From Pseudomonadota bacterium (GTDB taxonomy: Bacteria > Bdellovibrionota > FAC87 > UBA2466): 53,816 nt of DNA. The DNA is taken from positions 1 to 53,816 of the forward strand of contig RFNO01000084.1 of the NCBI GenBank assembly GCA_009927165.1, written 5' to 3'. This document shows positions 44,318 to 53,440 of this stretch, piece after piece (the stretch's first letter is position 1; the number at the start of each line of letters is the position of its first letter). Under the pieces are notes generated by a model. It saw nothing but the letters and a program-made list of their open reading frames with translations, was not told where the DNA came from and did not search any database. The translations under genes were made by a program, and so were the position numbers.

Positions 44318-45118
44318 ATGAAATACACTTCAATTGTAGTCAGTTTGTTTTGTCTTACTCAAATTGCAGTAGCCGGTGAGCGTGGGCTCTCCGATAACCC
44401 TACCGCAAAAAACTCAGCACTCCTAGTTAGCTCCGCTCATGGACTTCCTGGCTTAGATTATGACGTTGATAATGTGGAGCTCATGACCACTCATCCCTCG
44501 AGTGGTTTTTCAGTGCGCAAATTAGAACACGGTAAAGGAACTGTTGCTAATATTGCTGCAGAATTAACTCGAACCGTAGACTCCTCTGACGCTTCCGCTA
44601 GCCACCTCTTCTTTTTCACGGGCCATGGTTCTCGCGGTGCTATTTTGGCAGAAGATCGTTCAATGAAGCTCGATGAGATAAAAAAAGCACTTTTAAAAGG
44701 AAGAGAAAAATGGGGGCCAATGGCCAGATTCACGTTTATGATCGACGCTTGTTACTCGGGCTCCTTGATTGATCCCCTCAGCACTGCAAAACCTTTTGCC
44801 GTGCTCGACTCTCCGATGATCGTCGCGCAAGAATTAGCCGATGCCGTCGTAGACAGTTTTTCTCCGCAACGAGGAGAACCGTCTCTCTTTAAATCACTTT
44901 TTGCTCTAGTTTCCGCTCGCTCAGATGAAACCTGCTTAGCAGGTTCCGATGGTTCAGCTTTTACAGTATCTATGAAAAATGCTTGGGATAAAGCAGTCGC
45001 TAATCACTACACCATTGAGCAATTCATTAAGGATACTCAGAAGGGCACTAAAGGAAGTCACCCAACCTCTCGATTGGTGCCTGCAGAGCTAGCTCAAGAA
45101 CCTTTGATCAATAACTGA
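44318..45118 (+). CDS. Exported caspase-like (C14) peptidase
   Basis: A 266-residue protein with a signal peptide (cleavage near AVAG at residue 19) and a caspase-fold domain. The catalytic His-103 lies in FFFTGHGSRG and Cys-145 in FMIDACYSGS, in the correct order and spacing. The small-subunit-like segment LVSARSDETCLAGSDGSAF follows. It lacks the extra partner domains of bacterial orthocaspases used in cytoplasmic defence. Export suggests a periplasmic or secreted peptidase; the cleavage specificity is not evident. It has a good Shine-Dalgarno and is followed directly by a terminator. Confidence 0.87.
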   Translation: MKYTSIVVSLFCLTQIAVAGERGLSDNPTAKNSALLVSSAHGLPGLDYDVDNVELMTTHPSSGFSVRKLEHGKGTVANIAAELTRTVDSSDASASHLFFFTGHGSRGAILAEDRSMKLDEIKKALLKGREKWGPMARFTFMIDACYSGSLIDPLSTAKPFAVLDSPMIVAQELADAVVDSFSPQRGEPSLFKSLFALVSARSDETCLAGSDGSAFTVSMKNAWDKAVANHYTIEQFIKDTQKGTKGSHPTSRLVPAELAQEPLINN

Positions 45119-45122
45119 AAAC

Positions 45123-45169
45123 AAAAAACTCCAACGTTAGTGTTCTTTAACACGGCGTTGGAGTTTTTT
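45123..45169. terminator. Bidirectional rho-independent terminator
   Basis: AAAAAACTCCAACG and CGTTGGAGTTTTTT form a 14-bp arm pair, and GTGTT/AACAC makes an inner stem in the loop. T runs follow on both strands. It closes the caspase-like gene on the plus strand and the long minus-strand transcript that ends in tRNA-Gln. Confidence 0.9.
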
Positions 45170-45172
45170 ATT

Positions 45173-45246
45173 TGGTTGCCGGACTAGGACTCGAACCTAG
45201 ACTAGCGGAGTCAGAGTCCGCCGTCCTACCATTAGACGATCCGGCA
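45173..45246 (-). tRNA. tRNA-Gln (anticodon CUG)
   Basis: Read on the minus strand, TGCCGGA pairs with TCCGGCA (acceptor). Discriminator A and an encoded CCA follow. The D arm contains TAATGGTAG, the anticodon stem is GCGGA/TCCGC with loop CTCTGAC (anticodon CTG), and the T arm is TAGG-TTCGAGT-CCTA. The length is 74 with CCA. It lies 11 bases after the heptose-kinase stop, so it is probably processed from the upstream operon's transcript. Confidence 0.93.
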
Positions 45247-45257
45247 GCAGTTTTTCC

Positions 45258-46271
45258 TTACTCAAGAAACCCTTCTTTGGCGAGTCTTTCTAATTCTACC
45301 CTCAATTCAGCTTGGGAAACGGAAGCAGCCCCGACTTGGCCTACAACAACCCCAGCAGCAGCATTGGCAACTCGCATACAATCTTCGATTGGTCTCCCTA
45401 GCACTTTCATCAAAGACAATACGGCGACCACTGTATCGCCTGCACCCGTAACATCAAAAACTTTTCGTGCGTAGGTAGGAATTCTTTTAAGGGTGGAGTC
45501 TTCTTTTGAAACTAGGACCATTCCCCATTCTCCACACGTAATGATCGAATAATCCGAATCAGTCGTCTTCAAAATTTTTAGAGCCATTCTCTCTAAATGG
45601 GCAACTGGAAAACTTTTTGGCCGAACAATTCCAGGGGATTCTTTAGTGAGGGTTTGGGCTTCGATCAAGTTCGGAGTAAGCAAAGTAACCCCCCTGTATA
45701 ATTCCAAGGGACTCAACCGACTAGGATCGACAAAAACAGGTTTCCCTTTTTGTTTGGCATCTTTAACAAAAGAAAGAGTGTCTGCATTCCAAAGTCCCTT
45801 TCCATAGTCCTGGACAATAACACCATCGCAATCATTCAACCGATCACGGATGTTTTCGGTAAATTGTTTAGCTAATTGAGGAGACAAAGCATGAGAGCGT
45901 TCAAAATCAACTCTAACAACATGCTGCTTCTGACAAATAATTCTTACTTTCCTGAGAGTAGGACGACTGTCATCTTTAACGTAGTGGGTTTCGGTAATGC
46001 CCGCAGCTTGCACCATTTGAGACAACTTAACCGAATCCTCGTCATGGCCACACACAGTAACTAGAGTTGTTTTTGCCCCAAGAACACTCAAATTCTGTGC
46101 AACATTGCCCGATAATCCTAATTTGTAATCAACACTATTGACTTCAACAACTGGAACAGGGGCTTCTGGACTAATACGATGGGTATCTCCCCAAATATAC
46201 TCGTCAATCCCCACTTCACCTGCAACCAGCAAATGTGCAGAGGCAAAATCCTTAAAAAAATCTAGGTTCAT
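45258..46271 (-). CDS. rfaE1: D-glycero-beta-D-manno-heptose-7-phosphate kinase (RfaE1/HldE kinase domain)
   Basis: A 337-residue PfkB-family kinase that phosphorylates heptose 7-phosphate at C1 for LPS core heptose. It shows VAGEVGIDEYIWGD, ISPEAPVPVVEV, GLSGNVAQNLSVLGA and the anion hole/base motif DVTGAGDTVVAV. Only the kinase half is present; the nucleotidyltransferase half of bifunctional HldE is absent, as in split systems. It overlaps the heptosyltransferase gene by 4 bases. Confidence 0.94.
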   Translation of the reverse strand: MNLDFFKDFASAHLLVAGEVGIDEYIWGDTHRISPEAPVPVVEVNSVDYKLGLSGNVAQNLSVLGAKTTLVTVCGHDEDSVKLSQMVQAAGITETHYVKDDSRPTLRKVRIICQKQHVVRVDFERSHALSPQLAKQFTENIRDRLNDCDGVIVQDYGKGLWNADTLSFVKDAKQKGKPVFVDPSRLSPLELYRGVTLLTPNLIEAQTLTKESPGIVRPKSFPVAHLERMALKILKTTDSDYSIITCGEWGMVLVSKEDSTLKRIPTYARKVFDVTGAGDTVVAVLSLMKVLGRPIEDCMRVANAAAGVVVGQVGAASVSQAELRVELERLAKEGFLE

Positions 46272-47296
46272 ACGTTTACTTTTAAACCATCAACAGCTTC
46301 TAAAATCAATCCGGCCCAATCTACTTTTTTCATACAATCAAACAGCGGACATGAACTCCCCAAGCATTGATTTTTAGCGGGACAGGCTACTTCAGGAAAA
46401 ATAATTCTCGGCTCTACCAAGCCGCCCTGGGGCGCCCAACGACGCGGGTGGTGACTTCTCACGGGTGAATAAATTCCAATAGTTGGCACTCCCACCAGAT
46501 GCGCCAAATGAAGCGGCCCGGTGCTAGGAGCAATCACTCCTCGACTTCTTCGAAATACCTCCTGGAGTACCATCAACGAAAGCCCTTTAACTTTACGTAA
46601 CTCGGGAACCTCTTTCTCTATCGCTTCTACAATCATCTTATCGTTGGGAAGGGGACCTTCGGATACGAGCACCATTATTTTTTTACTAAGTTTACGAATC
46701 ACTTCAGAATAATCTTGAGCACTGATATTCAGCGCACTTCCCGCCATACCGGGATGCACCACTAAAAAAGCAGTTTCTTCATCTACTCCCAACTGTCTCA
46801 AAAACCTTTTTGCTTCTTCGGATGCCGTTTTGTTTTCTGGAAATAAGATTGGAAGGGGATTTAACGTTTTCTGATTTCCCAATTCCTGGCACACCTTTTG
46901 GGCCAACTCCAAGGAGTAAACTCCCTCACTCCTGTCTGCAGCCGACCGTTTCTGTCGCAAGCCACGATTAAAAAACACAAACGACCATAGTTTGGAGAAC
47001 TGTCCCACTCTAACTGGAATTCCCTGCAAAAAAGCTCGTAAAGCTATTGGCCAATCACTGTAAAGTGACAGAAAGACATCCCAGTTTTCGAGCCACCAAT
47101 GCTCATCGAAAGAAACACTTCTTACTTTATATTCCTCTAACAACGATGAAATAAGAGGATTCAATGAGCTTTGACTCAACAGTGCAATATCTGCTTCAGG
47201 TAAGTTTTTTCTCAAGAAAACAACAGCGGGCAAAGACAAAAGCAGGTCTCCCATTTTGTCAGAGCGACAGACCAGAATTTTTTTGCGCGGGTTCAT
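46268..47296 (-). CDS. Heptosyltransferase, glycosyltransferase family 9
   Basis: A 342-residue GT-B enzyme of the WaaC/WaaF family. It begins KILVCRSDKMGDLLLSLPAV and has the donor-domain signature APSTGPLHLAHLVGVPTIGIY. The family adds L-glycero-D-manno-heptose to LPS core; which heptose is added cannot be told. The C-terminal CPLFDC region contains several cysteines. Its 4-base overlaps with meaB upstream and rfaE1 downstream suggest coupled translation. Confidence 0.92.
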   Translation of the reverse strand: MNPRKKILVCRSDKMGDLLLSLPAVVFLRKNLPEADIALLSQSSLNPLISSLLEEYKVRSVSFDEHWWLENWDVFLSLYSDWPIALRAFLQGIPVRVGQFSKLWSFVFFNRGLRQKRSAADRSEGVYSLELAQKVCQELGNQKTLNPLPILFPENKTASEEAKRFLRQLGVDEETAFLVVHPGMAGSALNISAQDYSEVIRKLSKKIMVLVSEGPLPNDKMIVEAIEKEVPELRKVKGLSLMVLQEVFRRSRGVIAPSTGPLHLAHLVGVPTIGIYSPVRSHHPRRWAPQGGLVEPRIIFPEVACPAKNQCLGSSCPLFDCMKKVDWAGLILEAVDGLKVNV

Positions 47297-48204
47297 TCCG
47301 AAAAAAGGGAACCTGGAGGATGTTTTTTCTGAAATCGCTTTATGATTTCATAGGGATTTGAGCTTCCTTTAAGTTCCTTTTGTAGCCAGTTTTTGGCCTC
47401 TTTTATTACCCAATTGTCCAGCAACTCTACAGCAGTATCTCCAATCGCAGAATTCCTTCGTTGTTGAACTTTAAGCTGATTCTTAGCTAAATAATTTTCG
47501 ATGATGTCTAGCAAAGACTGAACAGTGGTTTGATCGTTAATGGTTGTTTTCTGTATCGGCGTATCTTCTTTGTTCGCGATCTGCATGATATTTCGCAGCT
47601 CAGTTTCAATCCTATCAGCGCCTTCCCGATCTGATTTATTTACTACAAATATATCTGCAATCTCTAAGATGCCAGATTTCAACGCTTGAATGGAATCTCC
47701 CCACTCGGGCACAAGAGTTACCAAAGTAACGTCAGCGACTTTCCTAATATCCACTTCGCTCTGTCCCACTCCCACAGTCTCAACGAAAATGTAGTCAAAA
47801 CCGAATCGGTCCAGTAGCGTTACTCCCTGCCGAGTAGCCAGAGATAATCCCCCCAATTTTCCACGTGTGCTTAAACTCCGAATGAACACATCTGGATCAT
47901 TGAAATGGTCAGTTAATCGAATCCGATCTCCTAGAAGAGCTCCGCCAGAAAATGGGCTCACCGGGTCCACAGCTAACACCGCAACTTTCTTTTTTTCCCC
48001 TCTTAGAACCCTAACAAAGCTGTTTAGTAGTGTGCTTTTTCCAGCTCCCGGAGGTCCAGTAATTCCAATTACTTTTGCATGTCCAGGAAGAAGAAAAACA
48101 TCACTCAGCAAGTCCATAATCGAACTGTCTCCATCCTCAGACAGAGAGATCAGTCTGGCCAAGGCCCGCAAATCACCTTGCTGGAATTGCTTCATCAAAC
48201 TCAT
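47293..48204 (-). CDS. meaB: MeaB/ArgK-type G3E GTPase
   Basis: A 303-residue G3E GTPase: P-loop ITGPPGAGKST, switch I region RSLSTRGKLGG, Walker B FVETVGVGQSE and the base motif NKSD. MeaB protects and loads cobalamin into methylmalonyl-CoA mutase; mutase genes are not in this window. It overlaps both neighbours by 4 bases. Confidence 0.94.
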   Translation of the reverse strand: MSLMKQFQQGDLRALARLISLSEDGDSSIMDLLSDVFLLPGHAKVIGITGPPGAGKSTLLNSFVRVLRGEKKKVAVLAVDPVSPFSGGALLGDRIRLTDHFNDPDVFIRSLSTRGKLGGLSLATRQGVTLLDRFGFDYIFVETVGVGQSEVDIRKVADVTLVTLVPEWGDSIQALKSGILEIADIFVVNKSDREGADRIETELRNIMQIANKEDTPIQKTTINDQTTVQSLLDIIENYLAKNQLKVQQRRNSAIGDTAVELLDNWVIKEAKNWLQKELKGSSNPYEIIKRFQKKHPPGSLFSE

Positions 48205-49523
48205 TTTCGCTCCCTCTGGGATTGAAAGTTTTCATTCACGAACTGAATTGCTTGCTCTTTTTGTTCAATTTTCCCTTCTAAGATCTGGTCCTCGACTTGA
48301 CCCAAAATCTCCGAAAAAAGCGGACCGGGTGCAAAGCCCATTTGTTTAAGGTCTTCCCCAGAAATCAGCTTCAAAGGAGGAGGAGGGAGCTTCAAAAAAT
48401 CCTCGTACTTTGTTTTAGCAAAGTGATAAGCATCTAAATTCTTGTGACTGGCCATACAATCCAGCCGATGCAGTTCCAGATGCAAATCAAACCTTGGAAG
48501 CGACATGAACCGCTTGAGCGTTGAAACTCTCATTTTAAAAACATCTTTAAACCGAAGATGCTCAAGGACAAGACTACAGATCAGTTCAGTTTGATCGTTT
48601 GAAAATGCCAGTCGCTTACAGATTTCTTTGGACATTTGAGCCCCCAAAACATCATGTCCATGAAACCGAATCCGATCAGGCCCTCTGGTAAATGTCGCAG
48701 GTTTAGCCACATCATGAAGAAGTGCACCCATCGCAAGCTCTAATTCGGCATTTGCAAGTCCATCCAGAAGCATGAGCGTATGAACATAAACATCTCCCTC
48801 AGGATGATATTCAGAAGGTTGCTCGACTCCCTTCATAAGCTCTAGCTCCGGGAGAAAATGCGATGCCAAACCAGTTTCATCAAGAAGACGAATTCCTCGA
48901 GAGGGGTTCGGTGAAGAAAGAATTTTAGAAAGTTCGTCTCTTATGCGCTCATGACTAACCTTTTCAATATCGGCAGCATGTTGCTTAATTGCATCAAAGG
49001 TTTGCGGTTCTATTTCAAATCCAAGTTGTACGGAAAAACGAATGGCTCGCATCATCCGAAGATGGTCTTCTTTAAATCGTTGATCTGGCAATCCGATGGT
49101 TCGGATAATCTTTTTTTGGATATCGTCTCTACCACCTACGTTATCCACTATTTGATTAGTTTTGATATCCCAATAAAGACCGTTTACTGTGAAATCTCTT
49201 CGTTTTGAATCATTTTCTAAATTAGAAAAAGTAACTTCACTTGGATGTCGCCCGTCACGGTAGTTTCTCTCTGTGCGAAAAGTAGCTATTTCGAAATGAA
49301 TACCCTCTTCTATGACTAAAACGACTCCAAACGCTAATCCCACAGGAACAGTCTTGGGAAACAAATGCATGACTTCTTCCGGAAGCGCGCTAGTAGCAAT
49401 ATCGTAGTCTTTAGGAGTAACCCCCCGTTCGCGATCTCTCACGCATCCACCCGCAAAATAGGCTTCGTGGCCTGCGTTCTGCAGAACAGAGATAATTTTT
49501 CGGCCCAACTCCTCTTTATTCAT
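48201..49523 (-). CDS. cca: CCA tRNA nucleotidyltransferase / poly(A) polymerase family
   Basis: A 440-residue class II nucleotidyltransferase. It has YFAGGCVRD, the acidic pair in KDYDIATSALPEEV, RTERNYRDGRHPSEVTFS, RRDFTVNGL and the neck/body helices, then an HD domain with LLHDVAKPATF. Class II enzymes add or repair the 3' CCA. The tRNA at the end of this operon already encodes CCA, so repair or processing of others is the likely role. The stop overlaps meaB by 4 bases. Confidence 0.92.
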   Translation of the reverse strand: MNKEELGRKIISVLQNAGHEAYFAGGCVRDRERGVTPKDYDIATSALPEEVMHLFPKTVPVGLAFGVVLVIEEGIHFEIATFRTERNYRDGRHPSEVTFSNLENDSKRRDFTVNGLYWDIKTNQIVDNVGGRDDIQKKIIRTIGLPDQRFKEDHLRMMRAIRFSVQLGFEIEPQTFDAIKQHAADIEKVSHERIRDELSKILSSPNPSRGIRLLDETGLASHFLPELELMKGVEQPSEYHPEGDVYVHTLMLLDGLANAELELAMGALLHDVAKPATFTRGPDRIRFHGHDVLGAQMSKEICKRLAFSNDQTELICSLVLEHLRFKDVFKMRVSTLKRFMSLPRFDLHLELHRLDCMASHKNLDAYHFAKTKYEDFLKLPPPPLKLISGEDLKQMGFAPGPLFSEILGQVEDQILEGKIEQKEQAIQFVNENFQSQRERK

Positions 49524-49532
49524 ATTTTGGAC

Positions 49533-50012
49533 CTAAAGGAGGAATCTAAGAGTAACGATGGGCCAACTCAGGAAAAAAGATTTTAGGGGTGGACTAAAGT
49601 TGAGCCGAATCATGGTTCCAATCGTCATGTTCTTTTCTAAAACATAATCAAAGCCCATACCGGCCTCGATGTGCACTCCGACTGCGGAGCTAAAAAGAGA
49701 TGAGGACATGGATAGGCCCAATCCCCCTTCGACACAAGGTTTCACTCTGGGCGTACCTCCAAAAAAATGCCTCACTTTTCCGCTTGCAGTAAAAAGAACT
49801 CCCCCTTCCCCTAATCCCATTTGAGCAAGAGCACCAATATTAAGGTCTTGGTTGTGGACATATTCCAATTCTGGCGAAAGCAAAAACAGCGTAGGACTGG
49901 TTAAAAGACCAATACCCGCAGACCCAATAAAATCTCCCCGGTTACCCATGGCAACCGAAACAGGAGACTGACAACATAGAACTAATAAGATGAGAATTAT
50001 AAAGTGCTTCAT
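49533..50012 (-). CDS. Small exported beta-barrel-like protein
   Basis: A 159-residue protein with a signal peptide (cleavage near VSVA at residue 21) and about eight short amphipathic strands (SAGIGLLTSPTLFLL, LNIGALAQMGLG, VGVHIEAGMGFDYVL). It ends in IVTLRFLL. Length and pattern fit a small outer-membrane barrel of the OmpA/OmpX size class. The 9-base gap to cca suggests cotranscription. Confidence 0.7.
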   Translation of the reverse strand: MKHFIILILLVLCCQSPVSVAMGNRGDFIGSAGIGLLTSPTLFLLSPELEYVHNQDLNIGALAQMGLGEGGVLFTASGKVRHFFGGTPRVKPCVEGGLGLSMSSSLFSSAVGVHIEAGMGFDYVLEKNMTIGTMIRLNFSPPLKSFFLSWPIVTLRFLL

Positions 50013-50040
50013 TTGCCTTAAGTTTCCAAAAGCTTTAGCT

Positions 50041-51051
50041 TCAGGTCAATCCCTTTCTGCTCGAAGTAAAGTGATTCCAGCCCGACGAGGGAAGCTCAAA
50101 AATCTTGCCCTGCTTTGAAACGAGCTCGACGCCAGCTGGTCCGGAAATCACTTCCCCAATACTCAGCAAGTGAAAGGATTGAGCGCGGGCACGAGATTTC
50201 AAATTCTCCCAAGCGGCCGGGGCCGCGGTCCCCATGAGCAAGTAATCTTCACCCCCAGAAAAAATCCAATCTTGTACTGAAACTTGAAGAGCTTCAGCCG
50301 CTGAAACCATTTCTGGGGTTGGAATAAGGCGTTCTTCCCTTACTTGAAAGTGGACACCTGACGATTGGGCTAAGTGCCATAATTCGCTGGATAAGCCGTC
50401 ACTCACGTCAATCAAGGAATTTACCCCTGGAACCCCAGCAAAAATACTTCCCAGTTTTAGTTGCGGTTCTGGGACTAAGTGTTTACCCACTAAATCTGCA
50501 TAAACTTGTTTTGCCGTTTTTCCCCATTTTTTAAGTAACGCTAAGCCTGCCGCCGATTGACCTGGAATCCCCGATATAAAAACAATATCACCTTTTTTGG
50601 CTCCAGATCGGGGAAGCACATTTCCCGAATCGCTTCCCAAAACAGAGATATTAATGAACAAATTTGAGGGCACAGCGCTCGTATTCCCTCCAACAATATC
50701 GACAGAATAAATCGAAGCTAAATTCCCCAAGCCCACATAAATTCGCTCCAAGAGGTCTTTTTCCGTTTTTGGTGGGATCCCCAGAGAGACAACAGCAGCA
50801 ATGGGAACTCCTCCCATTGCTGCAATATCACTCAAATTAACAGCCAAAGCTTTGTAACCGACTTCTTCAGGTTCAGAATAAGAAAAATCAAAATGAACCG
50901 TTTCGACTAGGCAGTCCACAGTAAAAAGCAATTTTCCGGGCACTGGTTTAATAACAGCCGCATCATCACCAATACCGATTTCAATTTTTGACGAAAGCGG
51001 CGGAAGCTTTTTGGACAGAGAACGAATGAGTTCAAATTCATTCTCAATCAA
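50041..51051 (-). CDS. thiL: Thiamine-monophosphate kinase
   Basis: A 336-residue ATP-dependent kinase making thiamine diphosphate. It shows GIGDDAAVI, FTVDCLVETVHFDFSYS, GYKALAVNLSDIAAMGG, VGGNTS, LIDVSDGLSSELWHLA and FSGGEDYLLM, the ordered metal and nucleotide motifs of ThiL. Length is normal. The marC gene upstream overlaps its start by 4 bases. Confidence 0.95.
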   Translation of the reverse strand: MIENEFELIRSLSKKLPPLSSKIEIGIGDDAAVIKPVPGKLLFTVDCLVETVHFDFSYSEPEEVGYKALAVNLSDIAAMGGVPIAAVVSLGIPPKTEKDLLERIYVGLGNLASIYSVDIVGGNTSAVPSNLFINISVLGSDSGNVLPRSGAKKGDIVFISGIPGQSAAGLALLKKWGKTAKQVYADLVGKHLVPEPQLKLGSIFAGVPGVNSLIDVSDGLSSELWHLAQSSGVHFQVREERLIPTPEMVSAAEALQVSVQDWIFSGGEDYLLMGTAAPAAWENLKSRARAQSFHLLSIGEVISGPAGVELVSKQGKIFELPSSGWNHFTSSRKGLT

Positions 51052-51671
51052 GATCTCACCGCTAAGAAGCCGTTAATGACGTATTGAACCGCAATCGCAC
51101 AGAGAAGTAATCCCATGATTCGGGTCATCACATTCAGTCCTGTCACACCGATAAATTGCATCAAGCGGCTTGAAGATCGCAACACAAGATAGGTGATGAG
51201 CAAAGTTAAGAGAATACAACTCACGATCACAGGATAATCGGCAATGCTTTCTGTTTGGCTGCTTAACACAACAACGGTCGCAATCGATGCAGGTCCCGAG
51301 AGCATGGGAATAGCCAAGGGCACTATTGAAATATCCTCCTTGCGAACAGCTTCCGTTTCTTCTTTTTGGGACAACTTTTCGACCACGGGTAAAACCTTCA
51401 TCATTTCAAACCCAATAATAAGGAGAATGAGCCCACCGGATATTTGCAAAGCAGGGATACTGATGGCAAAAAAACTTAAGATTTGCTGTCCCAAAAAAGT
51501 CGATATCGTTAGGACGATAAAAGCCGTCAAGCAGGCTTTCCGCACCATTTTTCTCCGTTGAAACTCGCTATCGCCGGCAGTCAGAGATAGAAAAATGGGA
51601 ACGTATCCAAAGGGATCCACAATAGCAAAAATGACACCGAAAGTAGCCAACCACTTTTCCATGGAATTCAT
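51048..51671 (-). CDS. MarC-family integral membrane protein
   Basis: A 207-residue protein with about six helices and the family motifs FAIVDPFGYVPIFLSLT, ISGGLILLIIGFEMM, VPLAIPMLSGPASIATVVVLS and TRIMGLLLCAIAVQYVINGF. The function of MarC proteins is unclear; the name comes from the mar locus, but a drug-resistance role is not established. It overlaps thiL by 4 bases. Confidence 0.93.
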   Translation of the reverse strand: MNSMEKWLATFGVIFAIVDPFGYVPIFLSLTAGDSEFQRRKMVRKACLTAFIVLTISTFLGQQILSFFAISIPALQISGGLILLIIGFEMMKVLPVVEKLSQKEETEAVRKEDISIVPLAIPMLSGPASIATVVVLSSQTESIADYPVIVSCILLTLLITYLVLRSSSRLMQFIGVTGLNVMTRIMGLLLCAIAVQYVINGFLAVRS

Positions 51672-51683
51672 GGAGAAATGTTA

Positions 51684-53150
51684 TCACGGGGTCAAGTCAG
51701 ATTGGAGCCATATCTTGGGAGAGTAATTGATTGAGTAAAAGTGATGGGCGATGGGACTTACTTTCACCCAGGGTTGCACTAAATGTTCGTTTTGAGTCGA
51801 GGTTCCGGTGCGATGCTTGTAGGAGCCAAACAAAAACAACCCAACGCTGTCCTTCATCATCGGACGATCCAACGTATCAACCATAAAATAACCGTTTTTC
51901 TTCAGATCTTTCTCTATACCCGCATTGTGGGGAAGACTCACTACGTGGACTGCGGCCTCAGGCTTTCTAAAAAGCATGTCTTCAATCGCGGACAGACCAA
52001 ATTCCTTTTTTAGCATCTCTCTGAATCGCTCATCGGTCAGCTCTTGGTGCTTCTCAAAAGTGATAACAGGTGCTTTTTTTAGTTTCCCCATTTTTTTCAA
52101 AAGACGGCGAGCCACTTCTTCGACTCCCACTATCTTAGGATGCAAGTACACCTGCGCGTACATTTGAAACAAACTAAAAATGAAATCATCCAACACATGT
52201 TGATTTTTTACATTGGAAATAAGAACAACGTCTTTGGGTTCATTGGATGAACCTTGATGGTTAGCCAAGCAAGGAATGAGTTTCGAAACTATTCGACGCC
52301 ATTCGATTCCTCCAATATTTACTCCGCAGTTGCGCCCGTCTCTTTGAATATAATCAATTCGGTCTACATCAAAAGGACCTGAAATCACTGGACGCAGAAG
52401 ACGATGAACTTCCACTCCCCCTTTGATCCCACGTTTATCTAGTACGCTCTCAATTTCTTTTTCAAATTCCTTTTGAAATTTTCCAAGACCCATTTTTCTA
52501 TGAACCAGAGTTGAAACGGGAACAAAAAATCGAAGAGCATCAGACACCGCTCCCGAGTTTTCCAAATCCTGAAGAATTTTATAGATGTAAAGGATTGAAA
52601 TTTCTTCGTGCATGAGGGTCTTTTTCTTCTCTAAAAGCTCACGAAGATATTTTCCGATAGCCCCTTCAATTGATCTTAAAACTCCACTGAAATCTTGATC
52701 TAATTCTAAGTATTCAAAAGTGTGGCTCCACGGCCCATGTCCCACATCATGTAAAAGACCCGCAAGCCCTATGGTTTGAAGCCAAAATCGGTAAGATTCA
52801 GGGTGATCTGCCACTTCAGCCATCTTTTTTTGGGTCGAGCTCGCAAAAAACTGAGTTTTTTCCACTTTGCCTTCAAAATCAAAAGTGGAATGGCTCCAAC
52901 CCCGCACCATCGTTTCGTAGTATTGAACTGCTAAATAGGAGGCTCCTAAGGAGTGTTGAAAGCGTGTATGAGTCGCACACGGAAACACATACTCTGCTAG
53001 GCCTAACTGCTTGATATACCTCAATCTTTGGAAAGCTCGGTGATCAATCGCATGCCGGAGAACCCCATCAAAACTCATGTCTCCATGAATTTCATCTCGT
53101 ATCGTTAAAGGCTTGGATTTAAAGGGCTTTTTGCTATTTCTGCTAGTCAC
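51684..53150 (-). CDS. HD-domain phosphohydrolase, SAMHD1/dGTPase-like
   Basis: A 488-residue metal-dependent phosphohydrolase. The HD motifs are His-66 in TRFQHSLGA, His-134/Asp-135 in GLLHDVGHGPWSHTFE, and Asp in FDVDRIDYIQRD, which with RAFQRLRYIKQLGL places it in the SAMHD1-type group acting on nucleotides. The substrate, such as a dNTP, is an inference. The GTG start at 53150 overlaps the preceding small gene by 8 bases. Confidence 0.9.
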   Translation of the reverse strand: MTSRNSKKPFKSKPLTIRDEIHGDMSFDGVLRHAIDHRAFQRLRYIKQLGLAEYVFPCATHTRFQHSLGASYLAVQYYETMVRGWSHSTFDFEGKVEKTQFFASSTQKKMAEVADHPESYRFWLQTIGLAGLLHDVGHGPWSHTFEYLELDQDFSGVLRSIEGAIGKYLRELLEKKKTLMHEEISILYIYKILQDLENSGAVSDALRFFVPVSTLVHRKMGLGKFQKEFEKEIESVLDKRGIKGGVEVHRLLRPVISGPFDVDRIDYIQRDGRNCGVNIGGIEWRRIVSKLIPCLANHQGSSNEPKDVVLISNVKNQHVLDDFIFSLFQMYAQVYLHPKIVGVEEVARRLLKKMGKLKKAPVITFEKHQELTDERFREMLKKEFGLSAIEDMLFRKPEAAVHVVSLPHNAGIEKDLKKNGYFMVDTLDRPMMKDSVGLFLFGSYKHRTGTSTQNEHLVQPWVKVSPIAHHFYSINYSPKIWLQSDLTP

Positions 53151-53328
53151 AGTTTACCCAGTGTACCAGACTACTGGAGGCAGAGCCTAGAGCTTTAGGG
53201 AAGTAAGCATGAGAACAAGATTCCGAGTGACGAGAAAAGAATCTCTCGACTTCTCTCATGTTTTGGACCAACCCTGACGCTAAAAGAACGAGGAGAGAGA
53301 GAAAAACTAAGACAATTTTCCCGTACAT
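53143..53328 (-). CDS. Small membrane or secreted peptide
   Basis: A 61-residue product with one hydrophobic segment at about residues 4-20 (KIVLVFLSLLVLLAS), followed by a charged, Ser-rich C terminus. I start it at the ATG at 53328, with GGAGGG just upstream; the frame opens at 53379. A single promoter lies 33 bases upstream. It overlaps the HD gene by 8 bases and leads the long minus-strand operon. No family is recognised. Confidence 0.65.
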   Translation of the reverse strand: MYGKIVLVFLSLLVLLASGLVQNMREVERFFSRHSESCSHAYFPKALGSASSSLVHWVNCD

Positions 53329-53360
53329 GGGACCCTCCTCTAACTCAATAAGGTTGGCGA

Positions 53361-53389
53361 TTTTTAGTCCAAATCTCAAATCGAGTCAA
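53361..53389 (-). promoter_or_regulatory. Sigma-70-type promoter of the long minus-strand operon
   Basis: On the minus strand TTGACT and TAAAAA are separated by exactly 17 bases. It lies 33 bases before the small peptide start and 52 bases from the divergent rpsL promoter. Confidence 0.65.
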
Positions 53390-53440
53390 GCCAACGGACT
53401 GAAGACCCATTTTTAGGCCCGAATCTATGGGCGAAAGCAA

